Source: a bacterium
Lineage (GTDB): Bacteria; Oederibacteriota; CAKKQC01
Length of the DNA: 55,671 nt
Direction: 5' to 3'
NCBI GenBank assembly: GCA_919901855.1
Contig: CAKKQC010000043.1
Coordinates: 1-55,671 of the forward strand
The notes under the pieces are model-generated. The model did no database searches. It worked only from the letters and a program-made list of their open reading frames with translations, and was not told the origin of the DNA. Numbering within the stretch: the first letter of the stretch is position 1; every line of letters starts with the position of its first letter. The translations under genes and the position numbers were made by a program. This document shows positions 8,491 to 16,754 of the stretch, piece by piece.

Positions 8491-10113
8491 CTAGGGCCGA
8501 CGGCGGCGGAGGATGAAGACCCAGTCCTGGAGGAGGGGCAGGATCGGCGTCTGCCAGGACCCGTCGGGAGCGGGCCGCACGGGCCCGAGCGCCACGAGGC
8601 CGCCGCGGACGGGGTCCAGCCGCCAAGCGTCGTAGGGGACGCCGGGCTCGAGGGCCCGGAACACGGGGCCGTCCCAGTGGTAGTAGCGGCCCGGGATGAA
8701 CGCCACCCGGACCTCCCCCGGGATCCCGGCGCAGTAGACCCGGAAGGGCGGGGCGTAGAGCTCGGCACCCCACCGGATCGGCGCCTCGACCCACTCGGGA
8801 TGGGCTTCGAACCGGTGGAACGGCAGGCCGGCCAGGCACCGCTGCGCGAGCCCGACCTGGCAGGACCCCGGGTAGGACATGGCCTCGTCCCAGAAGACCG
8901 CGTCGTAGCCGCCGCCCTCGGGCCGGGCCCCGGTCGGGCGCCGGCGGTCGTTGGCGGCGAAGATCGCGGCGGCGCCGTACGTGAACCCGGCCGCGCCCGA
9001 GAGGAGGACGGACCAGACCCCGTAGCGCTGGACGTCGGCCCAGTTGCGACCCATGTGCCCCTCGTACGGGGGCTCGGCCACGACCACCGGCCGGTCCGGG
9101 TACCCGGCGCGGGCCTCGGCGATCGCCTCCACCTGGCCGGCGCACGAGATCATGCCGAAGTGCCCCGACTGAATCATGTGGAAGTCGAGGATGCCGGGGT
9201 CGTCCATGTCGTCCCACGACGCCCGGCGTGGATGCATCGTCAGCGGGCGCCGCCACGGATCGATGGCCCGGACGGACCGCGCGATCCGGGTCCAGCCCGC
9301 CTTCTGCCGCGCCGTGTCGGCGTCCCGGTCGGCGGAGAGGTAGTAGGCCATCGCGCCCTCGCCGGCGAGGCACCAGACGACCGGCCAGGCGCCGTAGCGG
9401 GCGACGAGGTACCGCCAGTGCCGCTCCATGCGCTCCTCGCCCATGTAGACGAGATGGTAGCCCCAGCTCCCGAGGATGCACGGGACGAGGCCGGCGCCGA
9501 CGAGGTGTTCGATCTTCGGGTCCACGGCGTCGAAGTGGCGCGGGTTGATGGACCGATACCCCGGGAGCCACGGGGGCCCGCCTTCGTTGTCCTCGATCCC
9601 ACGGAACGGCGTGATGTCACCGGGGAACCCGAGGACGGTCTGGACGACGGTGAAGCCCTTGGCGACCCGGTCGCGCGTGAGCCGGCGGAACCCGGCCATC
9701 CGGATGCGGTCGGACATGAGCATCCACCACGTGTCCCCGAGCCAGAGGAACGGCGTGCCGTCCTCGTGCTCGAACCCCCGGCCGCCCGGCGCGATGCGCA
9801 CGGCGCCGTGCCGGTCCAGTGCCGTGGGGCCGGGACGGCCGCGGACGACATCGAGGACGCCCTCGACCCCGGCGAGCCCCGTGTCGGACGCATCCGGGCA
9901 CTCGGTGACGACGCGATGGCGGCCGGGCTCGACGGGCGCGAACCGGACCCGCCACTCGCGGCCGCCGGCCCAGAACGCCGGGACCTTCCACGTCCGGCCG
10001 GAGGGCGCCGTCACGAGGGCATCCAGCGTCGTCTCCATCCACGGGTCCGCGCGGTCCCGCCTGGAGCGGTAGGCCCACTCCGCGACGCGTCCGGTCGTGC
10101 CCTTCGCCTTCAT
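8491..10113 (-). CDS. DUF4038/DUF5060 glycosidase-like protein (apiosidase-like TIM barrel)
   Basis: 540 aa, no signal peptide visible. An N-terminal beta-sandwich of DUF5060 type (residues ~1-95) precedes a DUF4038-type barrel that opens with the hallmark FLWLGDTWWMLMSD (~120-135). Further family landmarks are FTVVQTVLGFPGD, RYGAWPVVWCLAGEGAM (a putative catalytic Glu) and VVVAEPPYEGHM (a second Glu). A C-terminal beta domain resembles the putative collagen-binding domain of this family. Relatives act on plant or bacterial glycans. The ATG at 10113 is the first Met after the VapC stop region. It sits between the two copies of the zinc-ribbon protein. Confidence 0.8.
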   Translation of the reverse strand: MKAKGTTGRVAEWAYRSRRDRADPWMETTLDALVTAPSGRTWKVPAFWAGGREWRVRFAPVEPGRHRVVTECPDASDTGLAGVEGVLDVVRGRPGPTALDRHGAVRIAPGGRGFEHEDGTPFLWLGDTWWMLMSDRIRMAGFRRLTRDRVAKGFTVVQTVLGFPGDITPFRGIEDNEGGPPWLPGYRSINPRHFDAVDPKIEHLVGAGLVPCILGSWGYHLVYMGEERMERHWRYLVARYGAWPVVWCLAGEGAMAYYLSADRDADTARQKAGWTRIARSVRAIDPWRRPLTMHPRRASWDDMDDPGILDFHMIQSGHFGMISCAGQVEAIAEARAGYPDRPVVVAEPPYEGHMGRNWADVQRYGVWSVLLSGAAGFTYGAAAIFAANDRRRPTGARPEGGGYDAVFWDEAMSYPGSCQVGLAQRCLAGLPFHRFEAHPEWVEAPIRWGAELYAPPFRVYCAGIPGEVRVAFIPGRYYHWDGPVFRALEPGVPYDAWRLDPVRGGLVALGPVRPAPDGSWQTPILPLLQDWVFILRRRRP

Positions 10114-10118
10114 GGATT

Positions 10119-10505
10119 CTACGCGAGCACGAGGTCCGTCTTCTCGAAGTCCCTGCCGGAACAAAGAAGAGGCCGGCCGGCGATTCTCGCCACCGCGTAG
10201 GCCATGCAGTCGCCGAAGTTCAGCGACGCGGGATGGCGCCCCTTGCCGTACCGGTGCCACGCCTCGATGGCTGCTACCGCATGCGCCTCGGTCATGGGCA
10301 GAACGGCGATCCCGCCTTCGCGCAGGAACCTCGAGACCAGCCCGCGGGCGTCCCGCCCCATCCTCGCACTGACGACAATCGCGGTCTCGACGAGTGTCGG
10401 GGCGCCGATGGCCGCCTCAACCGCTCCGTCGAGCGCCCGCAGGAACCGCTCGTGGCCTTCCTCGCGGAACAGAATCGCAACGAGGGCCGAGCTGTCGAGG
10501 ATCAC
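10119..10505 (-). CDS. vapC: VapC-type PIN-domain ribonuclease toxin
   Basis: 128 aa, normal for VapC. The PIN acidic residues are visible: Asp4 in ILDSSALVA, Glu40 in APTLVETAIVV, Asp99 in NFGDCMAYA, and a late Asp in GRDFEKTD. These bind Mg/Mn for RNA cleavage. The GTG start at 10505 overlaps the antitoxin stop as GTGA. Toxin follows antitoxin in the usual order. Confidence 0.85.
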   Translation of the reverse strand: MILDSSALVAILFREEGHERFLRALDGAVEAAIGAPTLVETAIVVSARMGRDARGLVSRFLREGGIAVLPMTEAHAVAAIEAWHRYGKGRHPASLNFGDCMAYAVARIAGRPLLCSGRDFEKTDLVLA

Positions 10506-10774
10506 GCTCCCGCCCGGCCGTAGCCGAGGATGGACTCCTCCTCGGCTTTCGTCAGCCGCCGTCCCCTTTCCCTTCTCGGAATGGCGGGCCACACCTCCTC
10601 GGCCAGGAAGCGCCTCAGGCGCAACCCGCGGCGTTCCGGTGCGGCGGAGACGACCAGCCTTTGCTTGCGTTCCTCCAGGGCCCGCTTGACCGCCTGCGTC
10701 TTGGTCTCGCCCGTAAGCGTCGCGACCTCGCCGGCCAGCCGCTCGACCGTTGGATTCTTGATGTTCATCGCCAT
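10502..10774 (-). CDS. vapB: VapB-type antitoxin
   Basis: 90 aa. The N-terminal segment NIKNPTVERLAGEVATLTGE followed by TKTQAVKRALEER is the standard start of the Rv0623/PSK-type VapB antitoxins (DNA-binding N-terminus, toxin-neutralising C-terminus). GGAGGG lies ~9 nt before the ATG at 10774; a second in-frame ATG is at 10768. It probably represses its own promoter through the direct repeats at 10807-10836. Confidence 0.85.
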   Translation of the reverse strand: MAMNIKNPTVERLAGEVATLTGETKTQAVKRALEERKQRLVVSAAPERRGLRLRRFLAEEVWPAIPRRERGRRLTKAEEESILGYGRAGA

Positions 10775-10806
10775 GACGGGACCCTCCCCACGAACAGCAT
10801 ACCCCA

Positions 10807-10836
10807 CATGGTGTAATAAATCCACCATGGTGTAAT
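10807..10836 (-). promoter_or_regulatory. Putative VapB operator (direct repeats)
   Basis: CATGGTGTAAT occurs twice in the same orientation, at 10807-10817 and 10826-10836, with a 19-nt period. The second copy overlaps a perfect CACCATGGTG palindrome (10825-10834). The repeats lie about 30-60 nt upstream of the antitoxin start, next to a TATGCT -10-like hexamer on the minus strand. Confidence 0.5.
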
Positions 10837-10858
10837 TCCCTCCCATCCCTGCCCCCCC

Positions 10859-11545
10859 CTACCGTGACGGTTGCAGGATACTCCACTCCTCCCAAGGAGG
10901 ATCCTCGCGGGCCTCCGCGGCCCGCGCGCGCCACGCCACAGCCGAGGCGGCCAGGTCGGATGACCGCGGAGCGGTCCCGGAGAGATCTTCGAGGAAGCCC
11001 ATGACCTCGGTCGCGGTGCCCTGGATCAACTGGACCGCGACGACGCGAGCGTGCCGGTTCTTTGTCTCCCCGGTCACGCGATGGCGCATGAGGTACACGT
11101 GGAACTCGTGGATGAGTTGGTCCACGGCGATCATCTTCATGGCCGGCGTCGCGGCGGCCTTCCATTGGGCGAGGAATGCGCGGAACGCATACCCCGCCCC
11201 GCCTTCGTTCAACTGCTGGCTCCGGCACCGTTTGTGGTAGGCACCCCACGTCGTCGCCCAGCCGCACACCGGGCACTGGAGGGCCTCGGCCTCGTCCCCC
11301 GCCGTGCGGGTGATGATCGTCCGGGTCCCGGCCCGCGCACACCGCGGGCATGCCACCCGGCCGCGCATCGCCTCGGAGACGGCGAGCACGGCCTCGCACC
11401 GCATGCCTAATCGCGTTCCCACGTCATCGAGGAGCGCCTCGTCGAGTAGTCCGCTGGCCTCGGAGTCGTACAGCCGGCGGATGAGGTTCTGCCCGATCCT
11501 CTGCTCCCACTTCACCTCCGCCGCACCGTCCGTTTCGTCGGTCAC
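10859..11545 (-). CDS. Uncharacterised zinc-ribbon protein, copy 2
   Basis: 228 aa, the same length as copy 1 (7746-8432) with about fifteen substitutions. One matters: the first zinc-ribbon cysteine (47) is Gly here (LGMRC against FCLRC), so this copy should bind metal less well or has been repurposed. The LIHEFH and AVQLIQGT blocks are intact. The GTG start at 11545 corresponds exactly to the ATG of copy 1 and has CATGAT 6 nt upstream. The spacers downstream of both stops also look alike for a short distance, so the duplication unit is roughly the gene itself. Confidence 0.7.
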   Translation of the reverse strand: MTDETDGAAEVKWEQRIGQNLIRRLYDSEASGLLDEALLDDVGTRLGMRCEAVLAVSEAMRGRVACPRCARAGTRTIITRTAGDEAEALQCPVCGWATTWGAYHKRCRSQQLNEGGAGYAFRAFLAQWKAAATPAMKMIAVDQLIHEFHVYLMRHRVTGETKNRHARVVAVQLIQGTATEVMGFLEDLSGTAPRSSDLAASAVAWRARAAEAREDPPWEEWSILQPSR

Positions 11546-11552
11546 GGCTTCA

Positions 11553-12092
11553 TCATGACCTTGATCGTGCGGCGGCCAACCGCGCCCGGAACTCCGCATA
11601 GCGCGCGGACATGCCCTCCCCCTTCGACCATCGCCGGACTTTCTCCTGACGAATGCGGTGTCGGCGGGCGACCATGACCGCCTGATCGAGCCCTTGGGGG
11701 TCGCTCCAATGGTAGAAGGCGGCCAGCCGGTCCATGACGCAGTGCGTCGGATCGTAGAGCGTCAGCAAACCGCCAGAGGTTCGCCTGGTGGCGAAGTGGT
11801 CGACGATCACGCGACCAATCCCGGGAGGAGGCGGGAGGAACTCGACGATGTAGATCGTCCCCTTGCGCTCGAAGTGCCGGCCCCTCCCTTTCCTGAATCC
11901 GATGGAGGCCATCGCCTCGATGATCGCGGCGTCGCGCCCCCGGACGACGAAATCCAGATCGAGGGACTTGTATTCGTTCTCCGAGTAGATCGTCACCACC
12001 CCGCCACCGACGAGAATCGCCTCAACACCATTCGCCCGCAACGCCGCACAGACCTCGCCTGCCACCGGCTCAAGCGGCGGCAGTCGCTTCAC
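11553..12092 (-). CDS. Nucleotidyltransferase-fold protein (DUF6036/AbiEii-like), possible toxin
   Basis: 179 aa. It has the minimal nucleotidyltransferase signature: a GGGVVTIYSENEY loop (hG[GS] motif, ~residues 28-40) followed by SLDLDFVV supplying the paired aspartates, with a basic C-terminus (RIRQEKVRRWSKGEG). The GTG start at 12092 overlaps the stop of the winged-helix gene as GTGA. The arrangement (small winged-helix regulator, then nucleotidyltransferase) is that of AbiE-type and similar toxin-antitoxin pairs. The assignment is from fold and gene order only. Confidence 0.65.
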   Translation of the reverse strand: MKRLPPLEPVAGEVCAALRANGVEAILVGGGVVTIYSENEYKSLDLDFVVRGRDAAIIEAMASIGFRKGRGRHFERKGTIYIVEFLPPPPGIGRVIVDHFATRRTSGGLLTLYDPTHCVMDRLAAFYHWSDPQGLDQAVMVARRHRIRQEKVRRWSKGEGMSARYAEFRARLAAARSRS

Positions 12093-12418
12093 AACGGCTT
12101 GCCCCGGCGTCGCGGACGGGTCCGGTTGCGGTAGTACTTCATGGTCTCGCCGGGCGGCACGGTCGCCAGCGCGCGACGAAGCAGGGCCAGCAGCTCGTCG
12201 CGGAAGGCCCATCGGGGATTGAGGACGTAGAGCCGGGTGCGCCCGCGCATGCGGCTCACGACGATCCCCCCCCGCTCGAGCCGGTCGAGCCGGCCCTGTA
12301 CCGCGCTCAGGTTCAGCCCGAACGTCCGCGCGATCTCCCGCGGGTACCCCTCGGCATAGTTGGCGAGATACAGGAGCACCTGCTCCACCACGGCGCTTCC
12401 GGTCAGTCCCTCCAGCAT
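12089..12418 (-). CDS. Winged-helix transcriptional regulator paired with a nucleotidyltransferase
   Basis: 109 aa. The HTH (EIARTFGLNLSAVQGRLDRLE, residues ~33-53) and the beta wing (GIVVSRMRGRTRLYVLNPRW) give an ArsR/MarR-like winged helix covering most of the protein. The C-terminus is basic (RPRRRGKPL). The start ATG at 12418 lies 6 nt after TACACT, with no Shine-Dalgarno. The 18-bp palindrome just upstream makes autoregulation likely. It would be the antitoxin or regulator partner of the overlapping nucleotidyltransferase. Confidence 0.7.
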   Translation of the reverse strand: MLEGLTGSAVVEQVLLYLANYAEGYPREIARTFGLNLSAVQGRLDRLERGGIVVSRMRGRTRLYVLNPRWAFRDELLALLRRALATVPPGETMKYYRNRTRPRRRGKPL

Positions 12419-12424
12419 TGGTGT

Positions 12425-12456
12425 AGTGTACCACCAAAAGTGGTCATATGACCACT
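12425..12456 (-). promoter_or_regulatory. Palindromic operator over a leaderless promoter
   Basis: A perfect 18-bp palindrome AGTGGTCATATGACCACT occupies 12439-12456. Its inner GTGGT half is also paired with ACCAC at 12430-12434, so three half-sites are stacked. The -10 hexamer TACACT (12430-12425) ends 6 nt before the ATG. A protein bound here would cover the -35/-10 region. Confidence 0.6.
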
Positions 12457-12524
12457 AAGGATGGTCGGCCTTCCGTCGAGCTACGCAACAGCGCAACAGC
12501 GTCCCCCGTCAGCCCCGTCCCCTC

Positions 12525-13031
12525 CTAGTTGCGGAACGCCTGCACGGGTCGCACTTGTCCGTCTGCCCTCACAAAGGTCTCCCTGAATCTCCCCTTCGTA
12601 TAGCGCCGGATGACGCCCCTCCAGAACCGGCGAGCCACCCGATTGTGTTCGGTCTGCGAGACCTCCCACAGCCCCCGGAACCGGTCGAAGGCCTGGGGCG
12701 CAGCCTTCATCCCGACGCCATGCCGACGGAACGGCCTTGCCACGAAGAACTCGGCGATCTCATAGCCCTCCCCGCGACAGGTGACCATCTCGTGAGTCTT
12801 GACCAGGACGAACCCCGCAACCTTGCCGTCGACGTAGATGAGAAAGGGGAATCGCTTCTTGGGTTCAGTCCAGTAGTACTTCAGGTACTTGTACTCGAAC
12901 AGCCCTTTCGCGTTCATCCGGCTCTTCTCGATCTCGCTGAAGTCGTACAGGTACAACTGCATCAGGTTCCGAAGGAGCTCCTTCTGGTTCGGCCTGGCGC
13001 ACCGCAGGGAAACCACATGTCTGGTTGGCAT
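12525..13031 (-). CDS. GNAT-family N-acetyltransferase
   Basis: 168 aa. Single GNAT domain: the beta-strand FPFLIYVDGKVAGFVLVK is followed by EIAEFFVARPFRRHGVG, whose RxxGxG is the acetyl-CoA pyrophosphate loop, then a C-terminal NRVARRFWRGVIRRYT segment. It resembles the predicted acetyltransferase group COG5628. The acceptor is unknown. TATACT lies 9 nt before the ATG at 13031, suggesting its own promoter, although it also follows the multi-gene operon by 64 nt. Confidence 0.8.
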   Translation of the reverse strand: MPTRHVVSLRCARPNQKELLRNLMQLYLYDFSEIEKSRMNAKGLFEYKYLKYYWTEPKKRFPFLIYVDGKVAGFVLVKTHEMVTCRGEGYEIAEFFVARPFRRHGVGMKAAPQAFDRFRGLWEVSQTEHNRVARRFWRGVIRRYTKGRFRETFVRADGQVRPVQAFRN

Positions 13032-13065
13032 GTCGGTTCGAGTATAGGCTCATCCTTGGATGGCA

Positions 13066-13093
13066 TCCACCGCGTCGCGGACGGGACGGACGG
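13066..13093. repeat. Dispersed intergenic repeat, divergent copy
   Basis: The 28 nt here match 24 of 28 positions of the segment at about 38704-38731 (CCACCGCGnCGCG..CGG.ACGGACGG). It lies just upstream of the GNAT start at 13031. Confidence 0.35.
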
Positions 13094-13095
13094 GC

Positions 13096-13956
13096 CTATC
13101 TGTCGTCTCCAAGCACTGCACTCACCGCCACCTTCAGTTCGGCGAACATCGAGTCGACCAGCTTGCGCTTCCTCTCCAGGCCCTTCTTGTCGTTGGCCAG
13201 GACGAGCACCTTCTCCAGATTCCGGTAGAAGCCTGCCGACGGCACCCTGAAGCCCTTCATGGTCTGAAGAGTCCTCTTGTCGCCTGTGTAGTACCCTCTG
13301 TTCAGCGCGAAGGCGACCTGTGTGAAGTGGTCGATAATCCGGTTCAGACAGCGCATCGCATAGGGAACGTCACCCCGCATGCAGGCCTTTTCGTGCTCGT
13401 GGATCAGTTGCGGGTCTCCGAAAAGACGGCCCTGCTTCAGGATGATTCGGCGGAGCGGATCCGGGAAGGAAGCCTTCTTCTTGAGCCTTGCCACAACCCC
13501 GCCCTTGTCCACAAGAACGCGCCAGTAGTGAATGGTCGACAAGATGGCATATCGGTAATGGTCGAACGGCTTTCCCCGTCGGCTTGCGGGCTCCGTGTTT
13601 GCGTTGGCAATCCACGACTCGACCGTGTCGATATCCTGGCACTCGACCTCCACCCAGATGCCGTCGATCTCCAGGAAATCCAGTGCCGTCCTTCCCCACG
13701 AGTAGAGCCCGATGCTCTCCGGGTCGTCCGCCAGATTGGCGTAGATGCGCCGTCGGTCAACGGCGAGAACCCGGGCCGGTGAGCAAAGGACGACAGTCTC
13801 GAGATCAGAGAGGGTATCGGCCATGCCGACCGCGGTCGACCCGCCCACGCAGACAGCTTTCACTTCCCGTCTGTGCCGGAACGCCGCCGCCACCTTGCGG
13901 GCTACAGCCATCCGCTTCCGTGTCGGATCATTCATGCCAAGAACCGGTTCCACCAT
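13096..13956 (-). CDS. Nucleotidyltransferase-domain protein (DUF4037/ANT-like)
   Basis: 286 aa. CVGGSTAVGMADTLSDLETV near residue 40 is the Pol-beta-type nucleotidyltransferase motif GS...D.E, with a further acidic WVEVECQDID (~100-110) as the probable third carboxylate. The helical C-terminal half resembles aminoglycoside-adenylyltransferase-like and DUF4037 proteins. It begins one base after the methyltransferase start region: its ATG at 13956 and the next gene's TAA form TAACATG. It is therefore part of the exporter/kinase/methyltransferase operon. The acceptor molecule is unknown. Confidence 0.7.
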   Translation of the reverse strand: MVEPVLGMNDPTRKRMAVARKVAAAFRHRREVKAVCVGGSTAVGMADTLSDLETVVLCSPARVLAVDRRRIYANLADDPESIGLYSWGRTALDFLEIDGIWVEVECQDIDTVESWIANANTEPASRRGKPFDHYRYAILSTIHYWRVLVDKGGVVARLKKKASFPDPLRRIILKQGRLFGDPQLIHEHEKACMRGDVPYAMRCLNRIIDHFTQVAFALNRGYYTGDKRTLQTMKGFRVPSAGFYRNLEKVLVLANDKKGLERKRKLVDSMFAELKVAVSAVLGDDR

Positions 13957-13957
13957 G

Positions 13958-14719
13958 TTATCGGGGCCTCTTACATCTTATTGAAACCAGAGAGTCCCCC
14001 GGCTCAGGGGGGCTGTCGGTGTTGTCACCGCCAAGCCGGATTTCGGTGAATCCCAATGTCTTCAGTCTCTCCATGAGTTGTTGCGGATCATGGTCCCGCT
14101 GCGGGTCTTCATAGGCCTGCGATCCCACGAGCTTCCCATCCACATACAGGTCGTGGACCTGAACTCTCTCGGTTCTCCCGGTCGCCGGATCATAGCTGGA
14201 GATCTTCCGTGTCAACCAGAGCGTGGACTCCGATACCTGGCGCCAGCCATTGGTCTGCAGGTTGGACGTCTCCGGAGCCTTGGGGTCATACCTGAAGAAA
14301 TCGAATAGGAACGTTCCGCCGGGTTTCAGGTGGTTCCAGACCCGCTTGAACAGTTCCCGGATATCGTCGTCTTCGATGACCAACGTCAGGCCACCGTCAG
14401 CGAGAAAGATGAACCCGAACGTCTGGTCGAGCTCCAGGCGCTGCATGAACTGCTGATGGAGCACGGGCTTCAAACCCTTCTTCTCCGCGAAGTGCCTGCA
14501 TCGAGCGAGCATCTCCGGGGAACTGTCCGTCCCCACCACGGTGAACCCCTTCTCCATGATGGGCAGCAGGAGACGGCCATAGCCGCAGGCCAGCTCCAGA
14601 AAGGGCTGTTCATTCGCCGTCAGATACTTCGAGAGGAATTCATATTCCCCCGGATCGGGCCCCGGCCGGCCATCGCTCATCGCTTTCGACATGTACTCGC
14701 TGTAGTGGGAGTAGATCAT
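13958..14719 (-). CDS. SAM-dependent methyltransferase (class I)
   Basis: 253 aa. SAM motif I is FLELACGYGRLLLPI (~residues 40-54), followed by the acidic VVGTDSSPEML, a motif IV-like FGFIFLADGGL and a post-motif LKPGGTFLFDFF. The C-terminal beta region (QVHDLYVDGK and after) is of the kind found in small-molecule O/N-methyltransferases. The ATG at 14719 overlaps the stop of the upstream APH kinase as ATGA, so the two are coupled. Substrate unknown. Confidence 0.8.
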   Translation of the reverse strand: MIYSHYSEYMSKAMSDGRPGPDPGEYEFLSKYLTANEQPFLELACGYGRLLLPIMEKGFTVVGTDSSPEMLARCRHFAEKKGLKPVLHQQFMQRLELDQTFGFIFLADGGLTLVIEDDDIRELFKRVWNHLKPGGTFLFDFFRYDPKAPETSNLQTNGWRQVSESTLWLTRKISSYDPATGRTERVQVHDLYVDGKLVGSQAYEDPQRDHDPQQLMERLKTLGFTEIRLGGDNTDSPPEPGDSLVSIRCKRPR

Positions 14720-15759
14720 GGTTTGCCTCCAATCTCTCGCACTTGGAAATGGTGACACGGATAGGGAAGCGTGCTGGCCAGTTCATCGTGGTACCGATTC
14801 AGCCAGTCGACGACATCCTGATAGTCCTCACGGAAGACGCGAGCCACCCCGTCCGCGTCCTTCTGCCTCCGGGCGTTGGCGGCGAGAAAGTGAATGGCGA
14901 TGCATTCGATTTGGAGCGGTACTAGCCGGATTTCTTCCCGGCTCATCGGCCAGGGGCTCTGTTCCCGGTAACCATGCATGAACGCGTCGTACACAGACCG
15001 CCAGCGGACAAGGTCCTCGCCCGTCCGCCCGTGGGACGAGACAAGGAAGTGCCGGAGGAAGTAGATCGCGTAGCTCACGTCGAAGATCCTCAATCCCTCC
15101 GCCAGCATGTCGGTGTCGATGATCCCCACAACCTGGCTGGGCTCCGTCTCGGAGAAGATGACGTTCCCGCAGTGCAGGTCGCCGTGCCTGATGGCCCGCG
15201 GCAGGTCCGCGCTGGAATGCGGGTACGCCGCCCGCAAAGCCTCCCACCTCGGCAGAAACTTCGCGGACAGGACCGGACCCAGTCTCAAGAGGAGGTCGTC
15301 GACCCGCGCCGCCAGCTCCTCCGGCTCATGCTGGTTGTGCCTCTGGGGAGGTTCGTATGTCGATCGGTCCATCTCCCACCCGTATCGGTGCAGGTCGCCG
15401 AGCAGCCGGCCCATGAGCAGGGCGTCGGCTGGCTCGGGCCGCCCCGTCCGCCCGTCCACGCAGGGCAGGATCTCGCAGAAGTACCCCCGAACGACATACC
15501 AGGTGGACTCACCGACCAGGATCGGCACGGCCGCCGGGATCCCACTGTCCGCCAACCGCCGCATGAAGGCTTGCTCGAACCTCAACCGGTTCTCGGTCAT
15601 TCCCTCGGACCTGATCTTGAGGATCCGCGAGGACCCCGCGTGGTCCGTGAACCGGAGTACCCGGTTCATCTTTCCGCTGAGTTCAATCGCGTCGCCCCCG
15701 CCCACCCGCGCGAGCGCCTCCCCCACGACATCGTCCGGCGCCAGCCAGTCACGTTTCAT
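14716..15759 (-). CDS. APH-family phosphotransferase A
   Basis: 347 aa, usual length. RILKIRSEG carries the ATP-binding Lys. The catalytic loop RHGDLHCGNVIF (~200-210) is canonical Brenner-type HGDxxxxN, and GIIDTDML is the metal-binding DxD. The C-terminal helices place it with aminoglycoside/homoserine-kinase-like kinases. Overlaps at both ends (ATGA with the upstream kinase at 15756-15759 and with the methyltransferase at 14716-14719) show tight coupling. Confidence 0.85.
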   Translation of the reverse strand: MKRDWLAPDDVVGEALARVGGGDAIELSGKMNRVLRFTDHAGSSRILKIRSEGMTENRLRFEQAFMRRLADSGIPAAVPILVGESTWYVVRGYFCEILPCVDGRTGRPEPADALLMGRLLGDLHRYGWEMDRSTYEPPQRHNQHEPEELAARVDDLLLRLGPVLSAKFLPRWEALRAAYPHSSADLPRAIRHGDLHCGNVIFSETEPSQVVGIIDTDMLAEGLRIFDVSYAIYFLRHFLVSSHGRTGEDLVRWRSVYDAFMHGYREQSPWPMSREEIRLVPLQIECIAIHFLAANARRQKDADGVARVFREDYQDVVDWLNRYHDELASTLPYPCHHFQVREIGGKP

Positions 15760-16709
15760 AAGTGCATTGCTGGCAGACTACGCTCGATGGCTTCACGGTG
15801 CTCGTCCAGCCAGAGCAGGGCAGCCTCGTTGCACTTCGCGGCGGCGAGGTTCCCGGTGTTGAGGCTGAAGGCCTGGAAGATGATCTGGATCGCCTCAAGC
15901 ACGCGGACCATGCTCCTCACTTCCACCCGTGAAAGCCTGTTCTGTCCGTGGTACCCCCGGACCAGTTCCCTGAACAAACGCAACCAGCGATGGCGTTTCG
16001 TCGGGCTTCCGAATCCGCTGATCAGTATGCTCGTGGCACAGTAGCAGACGTCGAAGACGCGCGGGCCGAGCACCGCGATTTCAAGGTCGAGGAAGCCGGA
16101 TACGCGTCCCTGGTGGAACACCATGTTGGCGGGATGCGCATCCCGGTGTATCAACTGCGCGGGGATGCTCGATTGCAGTGGGCCATAGCACCGCCGGAAG
16201 CCATCCACGACACGGCTGATCGCCTTGATGTTGCACTGCTCGGGCCGTTTGCTGATCGCTTCCCACGCCCATCCCGTGACCTCCCCGGTAAGGTCCATCG
16301 TCCCAATCCCCGGCGGAATACTGCATACGGCAAGTCCACGGTGTAGTTGCGCGATCGCGACGCCGAACACCCTCGCCCGGGCCACCGACCCCCTGGCGTA
16401 GTGATGACGGTAGACCTTCCCCCGGAGGCGCGGGTAAAGGCAGTAGAAGCGCCCATCCTGTCTCACGTACCGCCGGCCGTCCGATGCGATAAGCGGAATG
16501 GCCACGGGTACACGCTGGCGGGAGAGCTCGACCAGGAGCCCGCATTCTCTCTCGAGGCGCTCCTGCGACACCTTCTGCTTCAGAATGTAGCGCACCCTCG
16601 GCCCCGAGGACACTGAGAATACGTTCCCGCCGAATGACTTGACCGGTCGAATGGTCAATCCGGGCTCGACTGACCAATGACGTAACAGCTTGGCAGAAGG
16701 CATGATCAT
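15756..16709 (-). CDS. APH-family phosphotransferase B
   Basis: 317 aa. YILKQKVS gives the ATP Lys, LIHRDAHPANMVF the catalytic loop (HRD in place of HGD) and GFLDLEIAVLG the metal motif. The ATG at 16709 has GGAGG 6-7 nt upstream; an ATG at 16703 is possible. It sits 45 nt after the nucleotidyltransferase. Two adjacent but clearly divergent APH genes suggest different substrates or sites rather than a fresh duplication. Confidence 0.85.
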   Translation of the reverse strand: MIMPSAKLLRHWSVEPGLTIRPVKSFGGNVFSVSSGPRVRYILKQKVSQERLERECGLLVELSRQRVPVAIPLIASDGRRYVRQDGRFYCLYPRLRGKVYRHHYARGSVARARVFGVAIAQLHRGLAVCSIPPGIGTMDLTGEVTGWAWEAISKRPEQCNIKAISRVVDGFRRCYGPLQSSIPAQLIHRDAHPANMVFHQGRVSGFLDLEIAVLGPRVFDVCYCATSILISGFGSPTKRHRWLRLFRELVRGYHGQNRLSRVEVRSMVRVLEAIQIIFQAFSLNTGNLAAAKCNEAALLWLDEHREAIERSLPAMHL

Positions 16710-16754
16710 GGTGTCCTCCAGGCACACGACAAAGGGACGCGCGCAGGCCAAAAG

